A DNA stretch of 64,000 nt from Streptomyces sp. NRRL S-455 (GTDB taxonomy: Bacteria; Actinomycetota; Actinomycetes; Streptomycetales; Streptomycetaceae), in NCBI RefSeq assembly GCF_000717875.1, contig NZ_JOCT01000001.1, forward strand, positions 62,001 through 126,000. The letters are read 5' to 3'. Below the pieces are notes generated by a model. That model did no database searches, was not told where the DNA came from, and was given only the letters and a program-made list of their open reading frames with translations. Below, piece by piece: positions 1 through 8,696 of the stretch. Position numbers and translations under genes: made by a program. The stretch's first letter is position 1. The number at the start of each line of letters is the position of its first letter.

Positions 1-432
1 GGCCCAGGCCACGTGCACGAGAGGGAGCGCGAGTCCCTCGATCACGACAGCGACGTAGTTTGGGTGCGGGATCCAGCGATAGGGGCCGCCGGTCACCCGG
101 GCGGCGCCCGGCACGACGATCACCCGGGTGTTCCACTGCCGGCCCAGTGTCGCGATGCACCACCAGCGCAGCCCCTGCGCGACGGCGACGAGGCCGAGCA
201 TGGCCCAGGCCAGGGGCGGCACGGCGTCCGGTCGTCGCGCCCACACCTCCACGAGCGCGCCGGCGAGCAGGGCCGTGTGCAGCACCACCATGAACGGGTA
301 GTGCCCGCGCCCGGATTCCACGCCGCCCCGCGCGAGGCTCCAGACGGTGTTGCGGCGGGAGACGGCCAGCTCGGCGACCCGCTCCAGGCCCACGGCCAGG
401 ACCAGGAGGGTGAACAGGGCCTCGCTGCTCAC
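1..432 (-). CDS. Isoprenylcysteine carboxyl methyltransferase-like protein (3' end outside window)
   Basis: Reading the minus strand from the GTG at 432 gives 144 codons with no stop before the window edge, so the gene is cut at its 3' end. The N-terminus has hydrophobic stretches. The segment LRWWCIATLGRQWNTRV followed by GGPYRWIPHPNYVAV is the signature of the integral-membrane ICMT/phospholipid methyltransferase family, which methylates with S-adenosylmethionine. The GTG overlaps the TGA of the type III polyketide synthase by 4 nt (GTGA), so the two are translationally coupled. Similar proteins (SrsB type) lie next to type III PKS genes in streptomycetes and O-methylate the resorcinolic product. 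By context this one probably methylates the product of the adjacent synthase. The substrate is inferred. Confidence 0.8.
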   Translation of the reverse strand, partial: MSSEALFTLLVLAVGLERVAELAVSRRNTVWSLARGGVESGRGHYPFMVVLHTALLAGALVEVWARRPDAVPPLAWAMLGLVAVAQGLRWWCIATLGRQWNTRVIVVPGAARVTGGPYRWIPHPNYVAVVIEGLALPLVHVAWA

Positions 433-1517
433 CGCCCACCCCCCGGGGCGCGGAGGAGCACCAGCTCGGAGCAGAACCCGGGGCCCATGGCGAGCATGAG
501 CCCGTAGGAGCCGGGCGGCGGTGGGCGGTCGGCGAGCGTGTCGGCCAGGACGTGCAGCACCGAGGAGGAGGACAGGTTGCCGATCCGGCGCAGCGAGTCC
601 CAGGTCACGCCCAGCGCGTCCCGGTCGACACCGAGGGCGTCCTGCAACGCCTCGAGGACCTTGGGACCGCCCGGGTGGGCGACGTACCACTCGAGGTCGT
701 CAGATGCCAGTCCGTGATCGGCGAGAAAGCCGCGGACGTCGTCACCGACGTACCGGCGCACCAGGTCGGGGACCGCGGGGTCGAGCACGACTCTGAACCC
801 GCCGGAGCCGATCTGCCAGCCCATCAGACGTTCGGAGTCGGGGTAGAGACGGCTGCGGGAGGCGAGTACTTCGGGAGCGGCGGGATCGTCGGACCGCGCG
901 AGGGGGTGCTCGCACCCGACGGCGACCACCGCTGCCGCACCGTCCCCGAACAGGCCGCCGGCCACGAGGTTGGCGACCGAGGTGTCGTCCCGCTGGAGCG
1001 TGAGCGAGCACAACTCGACCGACATCAGCACCGCCACACCGTCCGGGCGGCCGCGCAGCAGGTCGTGCAGACGGGCGATGCCCGCCGCGCCGGCGACGCA
1101 GCCCAGTCCGACGAGGGGCAGGCGCACCACGTCGGGGCGCAGTCCGATCTCCGCCGCGACGCGGGCCTCGAGGGAGGGCACCGCCAGGCCGGTCACCGTG
1201 CAGGAGACGATGCAGTCGACGGCGGCCGGTGTGAGGCCGACGGCCTTGAGCGCGTCGACGACGGCGCGACCGCCGAGTTCGACACCGGCCTGGATGAAGA
1301 GGTCGTTCGACTGGCCGAAGTCCTCGATCCGGCTGTACTCCTCCAGCGGCAGCACGGTGTGCCGGGTCTCGACACAGACGTTGCGGTGGAGCCGCTCGAC
1401 GACGCCGCGGTCGACCGGGTTCACGACCCGTGTGGTGGTGAGGAACTCGGTGATCTCCTCCTGCCGGTGGCGGTGCTCGGGCAGGACGCCACGGACGCTG
1501 AGGACGCGCATGGTCAT
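429..1517 (-). CDS. Type III polyketide synthase (chalcone synthase-like)
   Basis: The protein has 362 residues, a normal length for the family. The thiolase-fold catalytic triad is visible: Cys140 in GLGCVAGAAG, His281 in YVAHPGGPKVLEAL and Asn314 in RIGNLSSSSVLHVL. The C-terminal GPGFCSELVLL loop is typical of type III PKSs. Such enzymes extend an acyl-CoA starter with malonyl-CoA and cyclise the chain to pyrones or resorcinols in the cytoplasm. The start is the ATG at 1517, preceded by AAGGAG with 5-nt spacing; an in-frame extension to 1556 lacks such a site. It lies between a UbiA prenyltransferase (91 nt upstream) and the ICMT-like gene (4-nt overlap). It resembles the SrsA/alkylresorcinol class more than RppA, but starter and product cannot be read from sequence. 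Confidence 0.9.
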   Translation of the reverse strand: MTMRVLSVRGVLPEHRHRQEEITEFLTTTRVVNPVDRGVVERLHRNVCVETRHTVLPLEEYSRIEDFGQSNDLFIQAGVELGGRAVVDALKAVGLTPAAVDCIVSCTVTGLAVPSLEARVAAEIGLRPDVVRLPLVGLGCVAGAAGIARLHDLLRGRPDGVAVLMSVELCSLTLQRDDTSVANLVAGGLFGDGAAAVVAVGCEHPLARSDDPAAPEVLASRSRLYPDSERLMGWQIGSGGFRVVLDPAVPDLVRRYVGDDVRGFLADHGLASDDLEWYVAHPGGPKVLEALQDALGVDRDALGVTWDSLRRIGNLSSSSVLHVLADTLADRPPPPGSYGLMLAMGPGFCSELVLLRAPGGGR

Positions 1518-1608
1518 GCTGACTCCTTGGACGGTGCGGTGGGGCGCGACGCGCACCCGGTCGAGGCCGAGCGCCGCGGCGGTACGGACGGGCAGACCGA
1601 CGTCATCA

Positions 1609-2448
1609 TCAGCCGGCCACCAGCAGCGCGACGTCGAGCAGCGCGATGGTCACCGCGGCACGGAAAGGAGCGCGCCCGCGGGCGAACCACGTGAGCACCG
1701 CGAGGGCGGCCACCAGTGCCAGGATCATCCACGCCCACGCCGGAGCGGGCCCGGCGGGACCGGCCACGGCGAGCGCGGAGGCGGCGGTGAGCAGCACGGC
1801 GGCCAGGCCGCGCGAGAGGCGTTCGCCGATCCGGTGGGGCAGTCCGCGGACACCGGTGAGTTCGTCGTCGGCGAGGTCGGGCAGCACGTTGAGCAGATGC
1901 GCTCCGACGCCGAGCGCGGCGCCGGCACCGGTCATCCACCATGACGCCCAGCTCTGGGCCGGACCGGCGAGGGTGACGACCGAGGGCAGCGTCCCGAAGC
2001 CGCACGCGTACGGCGCCCATGACCACGGGGTCGCCTTGAGCCCGAGGTTGTAGGCGTGGCCCGCGCCGACGGCGAGAACGACATGGGCCAGCGCGCTGCG
2101 CCGGCCGGCGAGCAGGGAGAGCAGAAGGGAGGCGAGTGCGGCCACGGCCAGGGCACGCGTCACCCAGGCGGCCGGGAGGGAGCCCGCGGCCAACGGCTTG
2201 TCGGTGCGGCCCACGGCACGGTCGCGCGAGAGGTCGAGCAGGTCGTTGCCCCAGCCGATCGTGAGCTGCCCGGTGAACACCGCCGCGGTGACGGCGGCGG
2301 CGTCCCACGGATGCAGACCGCCGCGGAGCGCCAGCAGCCCGGTGATGACGGTGACCGCCAGCGCCGGCCCGCCGTGGGCGGCTGAGAGCAGCAGCACAAC
2401 GCGCGACGGTCCGGGCCGCGTCGGGGCCGTGTGGGCGGTCACGGGCAT
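1609..2448 (-). CDS. UbiA-family prenyltransferase (EboC-like)
   Basis: This is a 279-residue polytopic membrane protein. It carries the two Asp-rich motifs of UbiA enzymes: N68-D69-x-x-D72-x-x-x-D76 (in GWGNDLLDLSRDRAVG) and a second at 191-195 (NVLPDLADDELTG). These bind Mg2+ and the prenyl diphosphate. UbiA enzymes attach an isoprenoid to an aromatic or polar acceptor in the membrane. The ATG at 2448 is used because the downstream reading starts straight into family-like sequence, while upstream codons are non-conserved; no strong Shine-Dalgarno is visible. It is the first gene of a likely three-gene operon with the type III PKS and ICMT-like methyltransferase, so the acceptor may be the polyketide. 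That link is inferred. Confidence 0.85.
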   Translation of the reverse strand: MPVTAHTAPTRPGPSRVVLLLSAAHGGPALAVTVITGLLALRGGLHPWDAAAVTAAVFTGQLTIGWGNDLLDLSRDRAVGRTDKPLAAGSLPAAWVTRALAVAALASLLLSLLAGRRSALAHVVLAVGAGHAYNLGLKATPWSWAPYACGFGTLPSVVTLAGPAQSWASWWMTGAGAALGVGAHLLNVLPDLADDELTGVRGLPHRIGERLSRGLAAVLLTAASALAVAGPAGPAPAWAWMILALVAALAVLTWFARGRAPFRAAVTIALLDVALLVAG

Positions 2449-2903
2449 CGCACCACCACGTCCAGGGCTTCCCCCTCGATCGGGACAGGTCCGGGCCCCG
2501 TACCGGCCCGCAGGCTGCCTGCGACGCAGCCGATGTTTCCGGGTCGGCCCGGTGACCACGATGCGCATGCAGCATCGGTCCCACATTGCCCGCCCGCTCA
2601 CACGAGGGATTCCGGCATCCGGTGGAACGGACTGCCCCGGACGTGGCGGGGCACCGCGGAACGGGTGGACCGGTGAGGGACCGTGCGCCTGGTCCTTCAG
2701 TTCGGAAGCGATCCCCACGAGGTCCTCACGCGGGCTCACGCCTCGAACTGTCTCCGCCGCGGCCGCGCCCGGGGTCGGCTCCGCATACCCGGCGGCCGTG
2801 ATGATCGTCCAAGCGCCTCCGCCGGGCGGCTCCGGTGGTCTTGCCCGGCGTTCGAGCCCGGTGCGAAACTCTGTGACCGTCCTTGCCTGCAAAGGAGTTG
2901 GGC
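2449..2903. other. Divergent intergenic region with a 19-bp inverted repeat
   Basis: This 455-nt stretch separates the UbiA operon (minus) from the glycosyltransferase (plus) and should hold both promoters. No convincing gene is seen. The most structured element is an inverted repeat at 2559-2577: CGATGC, a 7-nt centre GCATGCA, then GCATCG, about 110 nt upstream of the UbiA start. It could be an operator for the biosynthetic operon, but no regulator gene is adjacent. An AAAGGAG at 2891-2897 serves the downstream glycosyltransferase. Confidence 0.4.
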
Positions 2904-4199
2904 TTGTCACGTACAGGGAGAGCGTTACGGCCCCTGACCATCCTCTTCGCACCGGAGAGCGCCTACGGACCGACGAACAACTGCGTGGGGATCGGGAGTG
3001 TCCTGCGCCGGCGGGGGCACCGTGTGGTGTTCGCCGCGGAGGCGTCCTGGAAGGGGCGCCTCACGCCGCTCGGATTCGATGAGGAACTGGTCGATCTGGC
3101 CCCGCCGCCCGAACAGCCCCAGGAGGCCGGCCAGTTCTGGAAGGAATTCGTACGCGACACCGCGCCCGAGTTCCGGAAGCCGACCATCGAGCAGCTGGGA
3201 ACGTGGATCAAGCCGGTGTGGGAGGAGCTGGTCTCCGGCGCCCGGTACTGCGAGCCGCGATTGAAGGAGATCGTCGACCGGGTCCGGCCGGATGTCATCG
3301 TCGAGGACAACGTCGTGTGCTTCCCGGCGTTGACCACGGCGGGTGTCCCCTTCGTGCGGATCGTCTCCTGCAACCCGCTGGAGATGAAAGGCGAGCACGT
3401 TCCGCCGCCGTTCTCCGGATATCCGGCCGGGGACCGGAGCGGGTGGGACGAGTTCCGAGCCGAGTACGACCGCACGCACCGGAGCCTGTGGAGCGACTTC
3501 AGCGCCTGGGTGACCGAGCAGGGCGCGCGTCCGCTGCCCGACCTGGAGTTCATCCACGAGGGCGACCTCAACCTGTACGTCTATCCCGAGTCGGCCGACT
3601 ACACGGACGCCCGTCCCCTGGGCCCCACCTGGCACCGGCTGGACTCCTCGGTCCGCGAGACGGAAGAGAGGTTCACGCTGCCGCCCGGCCTGGCCGGTGG
3701 CGGAGCGCTGATCTATTTCAGCCTCGGCTCGCTCGGCTCGGCCGACGTGGACCTCATGCGCAGGGTCATCGCCTCACTCGCCCGCACCCCGCACCGCTAC
3801 ATCGTCTCCAAAGGCCCGCTGCACGAGGACATCGAGTTACCGACCGACATGTGGGGCGAGGAGTACCTGCCGCAGACCCGGATCCTGCCGCTCGTCGACC
3901 TCGTCATCACGCATGGCGGCAACAACACGACCACCGAGGCCCTCCACTTCGGCAAGCCCATGATCCTGCTGCCGCTGTTCTGGGACCAGCACGACAACGC
4001 CCAGCGCATGGCCGAACTGGGTTACGGCGTCCGGCTCGACCCATACCGCTTCACCGACGCCCAACTCCACGGCGCGATCGGCCGTCTGCTCGGCGACACG
4101 GCCCTGCGGCGCACCCTCACCGAGGCCGGCGAGATGATCCGGGCGCGCGACGGGCTGCATACGGCCGCGGACCTGATCGAGCGGGCCGCCACGGGTTGA
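2904..4199 (+). CDS. MGT-family glycosyltransferase (GT1)
   Basis: The protein has 431 residues if read from the TTG at 2904, which sits 6 nt after AAAGGAG. A TTG at 2883 is possible but would place that site inside the gene. The C-terminal donor-binding half contains VDLVITHGGNNTTTEAL (around residue 335) followed by PMILLPLFWDQHDNAQRMAELGYGVRL. This is the nucleotide-sugar signature of GT1 enzymes such as macrolide glycosyltransferases. The N-terminal APESAYGPTNNC and RRGHRVVFAAE segments fit the acceptor-side Rossmann fold. These enzymes move sugar from a UDP- or dTDP-sugar to small hydrophobic acceptors, often for self-resistance or product tailoring. The gene stands alone, divergent from the polyketide operon; whether it acts on that product is unknown. 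Confidence 0.85.
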   Translation: MSRTGRALRPLTILFAPESAYGPTNNCVGIGSVLRRRGHRVVFAAEASWKGRLTPLGFDEELVDLAPPPEQPQEAGQFWKEFVRDTAPEFRKPTIEQLGTWIKPVWEELVSGARYCEPRLKEIVDRVRPDVIVEDNVVCFPALTTAGVPFVRIVSCNPLEMKGEHVPPPFSGYPAGDRSGWDEFRAEYDRTHRSLWSDFSAWVTEQGARPLPDLEFIHEGDLNLYVYPESADYTDARPLGPTWHRLDSSVRETEERFTLPPGLAGGGALIYFSLGSLGSADVDLMRRVIASLARTPHRYIVSKGPLHEDIELPTDMWGEEYLPQTRILPLVDLVITHGGNNTTTEALHFGKPMILLPLFWDQHDNAQRMAELGYGVRLDPYRFTDAQLHGAIGRLLGDTALRRTLTEAGEMIRARDGLHTAADLIERAATG

Positions 4200-4348
4200 C
4201 CCCACCGGGCCTCGACACGCAACCGTCCTGGTAGAAACGCCAGGAAGCGCTCACGAGGCTTGGATCACCTTGAAAAGCCCTCAATGATCAGAACCCCGGG
4301 ACGGCCGTCGAAGCACAGACATGGGGGCAACACGCACACCCCGCCCCC

Positions 4349-4398
4349 GAACTATGTAGTCCCACCACATGTGCCCCTGACCTGCGGATTCCTACCGT
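4349..4398 (+). promoter_or_regulatory. Candidate activator site and -10 box upstream of the MHS transporter
   Basis: Positions 4349-4373 carry GAACTATG, 2 nt, GT, 3 nt, ACCACATG. The same motif occurs in reverse orientation at 8722-8746, before the 3-hydroxybutyrate dehydrogenase gene. In both places exactly 21 nt separate the final G of ACCACATG from a TAnnnT-type -10 hexamer, here TACCGT at 4393-4398. The motif therefore ends near -34 and overlaps the -35 region, as expected for an activator site. The GAF/PucR-type regulator encoded in the same locus is the obvious candidate, but binding is inferred. Confidence 0.6.
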
Positions 4399-4444
4399 GT
4401 GCGCACACGTACCCGTCCCCACCGCACACGAGGAAGTGGCGCAC

Positions 4445-5830
4445 ATGGCCTCCGGAACCACCGCTCCACCACCACCCGCGAACCTCCGGCGCATCGTCGC
4501 CGCCAGCCTCATCGGCACCACCATCGAGTGGTACGACTTCTTCCTCTACGGCTCCGCAGCCGCGCTCGTGTTCAACCAGCTGTTCTTCCCGGACTCCGAC
4601 CCGCTCGTCGGCACGCTGCTGTCGTTCCTGACCTATGCGGTCGGGTTCGCCGCCCGGCCGCTGGGCGCGCTGGTGTTCGGGCACTACGGTGACCGGCTCG
4701 GGCGCAAGAAGCTGCTGGTGCTGAGTCTGCTGCTGATGGGCGGGGCGACCTTCGCGATCGGGTTGCTGCCGACGCACGCCACCATCGGGACGGCCGCACC
4801 GGTCCTGCTCACCGTGCTCCGGCTGGTCCAGGGGTTCGCCCTCGGCGGTGAGTGGGGCGGTGCCGTGCTTCTGGTGTCGGAGCACGGGGACGCGCGGCGG
4901 CGCGGGTTCTGGGCCTCGTGGCCGCAGACCGGCGCGCCGGCGGGGCAGTTGCTGGCGACGGGGGTGCTGTCCCTGCTGACGGCCGTGCTGTCGGACGCCG
5001 CGTTCGGCAGCTGGGGCTGGCGGATCCCGTTCCTGCTCTCCGGTGTGCTGGTGATCGTCGGCTTGTGGATTCGTCTGTCTGTCGATGAATCGCCCGTCTT
5101 CAAGCAGGCGCTGGCACAGGCCGAGGCCCGCAAGGCGGACCGGTCCGGGGACGCGGAGAAGATGCCGCTCGTCGCCGTGCTGCGGCACCACTGGCGTGAT
5201 GTGCTGGTCGCCATGGGGGCGCGCATGGCGGAGAACATCAGCTACTACGTCATCACCGCGTTCATCCTCGTCTACGCCACCACCTCGGCCGGTGTCTCCA
5301 AGCAGACGGCGCTCAACGCCGTGCTGATCGCCTCGGCCGTGCACTTCGCGGTCATCCCGGCCTGGGGAGCGCTCTCCGACCGGATCGGACGTCGTCCCGT
5401 CTATCTGATGGGTGCCGCCGGTGTCGGACTGTGGATGTTTCCGTTCTTCTCCCTGATCGACACCGGCGGCTTCGGGAACCTGATCCTCGCCGTCACGGTC
5501 GGGCTGGTGCTGCACGGCGCGATGTACGCGCCCCAGGCCGCGTTCTTCTCGGAGATGTTCGCGACGCGGATGCGTTACTCCGGTGCGTCCATCGGCGCCC
5601 AGTTCGCCTCGGTCGCGGCCGGCGCGCCCGCGCCGCTCATCGCCACCGCGCTGCTGTCCGACTACGGCAGTTCCACGCCGATCGCCCTGTACGTCATCGC
5701 CGCCGCGGTGCTCACGGTCGTCGCGGTGGCGGTGGCCAAGGAGACCCGCCACCGGGACCTGGCCGACGTCGTGCCGCCCGCCGGCGCGGACGGAACGACG
5801 GCCCCCGCGGCGGACGCCCGCACCGTCTGA
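4445..5830 (+). CDS. MHS-family metabolite:H+ symporter (MFS), candidate hydroxybutyrate transporter
   Basis: This 461-residue, roughly 12-helix transporter opens with the MHS hallmark TIEWYDFFLYG. It has the MFS loop 2-3 signature GFAARPLGALVFGHYGDRLG followed by RKK near residues 67-88. The repeat loop ALSDRIGRRPVYL lies in the second half. The family includes proline/betaine, alpha-ketoglutarate, citrate and shikimate:H+ symporters. The ATG at 4445 follows GAGGAAG; a GTG at 4397 is possible but adds non-conserved residues. It converges on the PucR-type regulator and dehydrogenase genes, and its promoter shares a 25-bp motif with theirs. Import of 3-hydroxybutyrate or a similar short organic acid is therefore a reasonable inference, though the family cannot fix the substrate. 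Confidence 0.85.
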   Translation: MASGTTAPPPPANLRRIVAASLIGTTIEWYDFFLYGSAAALVFNQLFFPDSDPLVGTLLSFLTYAVGFAARPLGALVFGHYGDRLGRKKLLVLSLLLMGGATFAIGLLPTHATIGTAAPVLLTVLRLVQGFALGGEWGGAVLLVSEHGDARRRGFWASWPQTGAPAGQLLATGVLSLLTAVLSDAAFGSWGWRIPFLLSGVLVIVGLWIRLSVDESPVFKQALAQAEARKADRSGDAEKMPLVAVLRHHWRDVLVAMGARMAENISYYVITAFILVYATTSAGVSKQTALNAVLIASAVHFAVIPAWGALSDRIGRRPVYLMGAAGVGLWMFPFFSLIDTGGFGNLILAVTVGLVLHGAMYAPQAAFFSEMFATRMRYSGASIGAQFASVAAGAPAPLIATALLSDYGSSTPIALYVIAAAVLTVVAVAVAKETRHRDLADVVPPAGADGTTAPAADARTV

Positions 5831-5839
5831 GGGGACCGG

Positions 5840-5880
5840 CACTGATCCCCGTGCGTCGGACGGGCGCACGGGGATCAGTG
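5840..5880. terminator. Bidirectional terminator, 15-bp perfect stem
   Basis: Arms 5840-5854 (CACTGATCCCCGTGC) and 5866-5880 are perfect reverse complements separated by an 11-nt loop. The hairpin lies between the convergent MHS transporter (stop at 5830) and the regulator gene. The right arm contains the last codons and the stop (5875-5877) of the minus-strand gene. There is no long T-run, which is usual in Streptomyces. It should end transcription from both sides. Confidence 0.75.
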
Positions 5881-7836
5881 CCGCGCCGGGCCCGACAACC
5901 GGTGCAGGCGCAGGGCGAGTTGGATCTCCAGAGCGCGGGCCGGGCTCTGCCAGTCGTCGCCGAGGAGGCGGCCGACGCGTTCCAGGCGCTGGGCGACCGT
6001 GTTCACATGGACGTGCAGTTCGTCCTTGGTGCGGGCGGGACTCATGCCGCAGGCGAAGTACGCGTCGAGCGTGCGTAGCAGTTCGGTGCCGCGTCGGGCG
6101 TCGTACTCGGCGACCTCGCCGATGGTCCGGTCGACGAAGCCAGGGATGTCCCGGTCGCCGGCCAGGAGCAGTCCCAGGAAGCCGAAGTCCTCGGCGGCGG
6201 CCCCGTCGCCGGAACGGCCGAGGAGCCGCAGGGCGTCGAGGCAGCGCCGGGCTTCCCCGTAGGCCGTGGCCACGGCATCGGGGTGGGTGGCGAGGTCGGC
6301 GGCGGGCGCGGAGGCGCCGACGGTGACCGGTGCGTGCACCGCGGTGCCCAGCTGCCGGGCGGCGCGGCGGGCCACATCGGTGGCGGTGGCGCCGGGGTGG
6401 AGGGGCAGCAGCAGGACGGTGCCGCCGTCGCGTGCGGAGGCCAGTCCGTGCCGGGTCGCCGCGAGGTGGGAGGCCGCGGCCGCCAGACGTCTGCGGGTGT
6501 GCGCTTCCTGGTCGGCGTCGGCCGCGTCACCCTCGAGCCGCGCGGCCAGCACCACGTGGACCGCGTCGAGGTCGGCGTGGAGGCGGGTCGCGCGCTCCCG
6601 GAGCAGGCGCGGGTCGCGGTCCCGGGCGTCCAGCAGGTCGTCCAGGAGCTCGCCCCGCACCCGCTGTTCGGCCTCTGCGGCGGACCGGCGGGCGAGCAGC
6701 AGCAGGGACGTGACCATGGCGGCACGCTCCAGGGTGCGCTGGTCGACGGGGTCGAGCCCCGGGTGGCCCCGCAGCACGAGTGCGCCGAGCAGTTCCCCGC
6801 CGGCGGCGACGGCGGCGATCCAGTCGTCCTCGTGCCGCACCGCGTGCCCCTCCACCCGCGAGACCTCCAGGGCCTCGGCCGGCGCCGTGGCGGCCTCGGT
6901 GAACTCGACCGTGCCGTCGAGGACCTCGGAGACCGCGGCGGCCACGTCGTGGACCCCGCCGCCGCGCAGCACGAGCTCGGCGAGCCGGTCGTGCACGTCG
7001 GAGGCGCGCTCGATGACGCCGCTGCGGTCCCGGATGATCTCGTTGGCCCGTTCCAGCTCGGCGAGGGCCGACCGGGTCTCGGTGAGCAGGTTGGCGGTGT
7101 CGATGGCGGCCGCGGCGAGGGCCGCGAAGGAGCCGAGCAGGGCGATCTGCTCCCGCTCGAAGACCCGGGCACGGCGGTCGGCTGCGAACAGCACACCGAT
7201 GACGTGGTGCCCGAGCGTCAGGGGCACGCCGAGGATGGCCACGAGCCCCTCGTCCCGCACTCCGGCGTCGATGCTGAGGGTGTGCTGGAAGCGGTCGTCC
7301 TTGAAGTAGTCATCGGTGACATAGGGGCGTGCCGTCTGGGCGACCAGGCCGCCGAGGCCCTCCCCCATGCCGAGCCGCAGTTGCTGGAACCGGGCCGCGA
7401 CCGAGCCCTCGGTGACCCGCATGTAGGTGTCGCCCCGCGCCGGGTCGTTCAGGCTGAGGTAGGCGACGTCCGTGCCCAGCAGCGATCGGGCACGCTGCAC
7501 GATCGCCTGGAGCACGGCGTCCAGGTCGCGCAGCCCGGAGAGGTCGTGGGCGGTCTCGAACAGCGCGGACAGCTCGGCTTCGCGCCGGCGCCGTCCTTCC
7601 AGCTCCGAGCGCACCCGCAGCGCGAGCGGCTTGGCCTGCTCGAGCGCGGCGATCCGCTCCGCCGGGCGTCCCTCGGCGCGCGCGAGCAGCACCGGCTGCT
7701 CGTAGGCCTCGGCGGACGCGCCCCTGGCCAGGAGCTCGAGGTACGGCGTCTCGGCGCTCGCCGCGGGGGCCTTACCGGTGGAGTGCTCGGCTTGCTGGAC
7801 GTGATCGCTGGACATGCCCACAGGATTCACCATCAC
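5875..7836 (-). CDS. GAF-domain PucR/CdaR-type transcriptional regulator
   Basis: The protein has 653 residues. A GAF sensor domain spans about 88-250 (ALFETAHDLSGLRDLDAVL through VIGVLFAADRRARVF). A coiled linker and a middle region follow. The C-terminal PucR-type helix-turn-helix (about 590-645) contains TKDELHVHVNTVAQRLERVGRLLG, the characteristic HVHxNTVxxRLxR motif. Such proteins regulate catabolic genes for purines, acids or polyhydroxyalkanoates. It lies 53 nt downstream of the hydroxybutyrate dehydrogenase on the same strand, so the two are probably one operon. The start could be the ATG at 7836, a GTG at 7830 or the ATG at 7815; no Shine-Dalgarno decides. It is the likely activator acting on the shared motif at 4349 and 8722. 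Confidence 0.85.
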   Translation of the reverse strand: MMVNPVGMSSDHVQQAEHSTGKAPAASAETPYLELLARGASAEAYEQPVLLARAEGRPAERIAALEQAKPLALRVRSELEGRRRREAELSALFETAHDLSGLRDLDAVLQAIVQRARSLLGTDVAYLSLNDPARGDTYMRVTEGSVAARFQQLRLGMGEGLGGLVAQTARPYVTDDYFKDDRFQHTLSIDAGVRDEGLVAILGVPLTLGHHVIGVLFAADRRARVFEREQIALLGSFAALAAAAIDTANLLTETRSALAELERANEIIRDRSGVIERASDVHDRLAELVLRGGGVHDVAAAVSEVLDGTVEFTEAATAPAEALEVSRVEGHAVRHEDDWIAAVAAGGELLGALVLRGHPGLDPVDQRTLERAAMVTSLLLLARRSAAEAEQRVRGELLDDLLDARDRDPRLLRERATRLHADLDAVHVVLAARLEGDAADADQEAHTRRRLAAAASHLAATRHGLASARDGGTVLLLPLHPGATATDVARRAARQLGTAVHAPVTVGASAPAADLATHPDAVATAYGEARRCLDALRLLGRSGDGAAAEDFGFLGLLLAGDRDIPGFVDRTIGEVAEYDARRGTELLRTLDAYFACGMSPARTKDELHVHVNTVAQRLERVGRLLGDDWQSPARALEIQLALRLHRLSGPARH

Positions 7837-7889
7837 CCGCCCGTCCCGTCAGGCCTGTGGACAACTCCCCGCCCGACGGGTCAGGCCGC

Positions 7890-8690
7890 TCAGTGAGCGG
7901 TCCAGCCGCCGTCGAGGACGAGTGAGGTACCGGTCACGAAGGACGCCTGCGGGCCGCACAGATAGGCCACGGCCTCGGCGACCTCCTCCGGTTCGATGAG
8001 CCGTTTCACGGCACTGTCCTGCAGCAGCACCTCGGACAGGACGCGTTCCTCGGGGATGCCGTGCGCCTGGGCCTGGTCGGCGAGCTGCTTCTCGACCAGT
8101 GGGGTGCGCACATAGGCGGGGTTCACACAGTTCGAGGTGACACCGTGGGGTGCGCCTTCGAGGGCGGCGGTCTTGGACAGTCCCTCCAGGCCGTGTTTGG
8201 CGGCCACATAGGCCGACTTGTAGGCCGAGGCGCGCAGCCCATGGACGGAGGACACGTTCACGATGCGGCCCCAGCCTTGTCCGTACATGTGGGGCAGGGC
8301 ACCGCGGATGAGCCGGAACGGTGCCTCCAGCATCACGGTGAGCACCGTGTGGAAGACGTCGGGCGGGAACTCCTCGAGGGGCCGTACCAACTGGATTCCG
8401 GCGTTGTTGACGAGGACGTCGGTGCCGGCGGCGGCGAGTTCGGCGGCGTCCAGGTCGGTGAGGTCGAGGACGTGCGGTTCCACGGTGCCTGCGAGGCCGC
8501 GGCCCTGTTCGGCGAGGGCCTCGAGACCCGCGGCGTCCCGGTCGACGGCTCTGACCTTGGCCCCGGCGGCCGCGAGCCGCAGCGCGCAGGCGCGGCCGAT
8601 GCCGCCGGCGGCGCCGGTGACGAGCGCGGTGCGGCCGCCGAGGTCGAGCGGGGAGGCGTGGGGAGCCGGAAGGACACGGGGCGCGGTCAT
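7890..8690 (-). CDS. 3-hydroxybutyrate dehydrogenase (SDR family)
   Basis: This is a 266-residue classical short-chain dehydrogenase. The cofactor motif TGAAGGIG starts at residue 25, NNAGIQLVRP at about 96, the catalytic serine lies in NVSSVHG (146-152), and the catalytic pair is Tyr162/Lys166 in AYVAAK. NNAGIQ, the VHG after the catalytic serine, and VRTPLVEKQL are features of D-3-hydroxybutyrate dehydrogenases, which convert (R)-3-hydroxybutyrate and NAD+ to acetoacetate and NADH. The enzyme would feed PHB-derived or imported hydroxybutyrate into acetyl-CoA metabolism. It is the first gene of an operon with the GAF/PucR-type regulator. Its promoter has the same 25-bp motif as the MHS transporter. 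Confidence 0.88.
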   Translation of the reverse strand: MTAPRVLPAPHASPLDLGGRTALVTGAAGGIGRACALRLAAAGAKVRAVDRDAAGLEALAEQGRGLAGTVEPHVLDLTDLDAAELAAAGTDVLVNNAGIQLVRPLEEFPPDVFHTVLTVMLEAPFRLIRGALPHMYGQGWGRIVNVSSVHGLRASAYKSAYVAAKHGLEGLSKTAALEGAPHGVTSNCVNPAYVRTPLVEKQLADQAQAHGIPEERVLSEVLLQDSAVKRLIEPEEVAEAVAYLCGPQASFVTGTSLVLDGGWTAH

Positions 8691-8696
8691 GCGTCG

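Noticed and set aside
4226..4245. TCCTGG/CCAGGA hairpin after the MGT glycosyltransferase
   Set aside because: A 6-bp stem with an 8-nt loop is too weak to call a terminator here.
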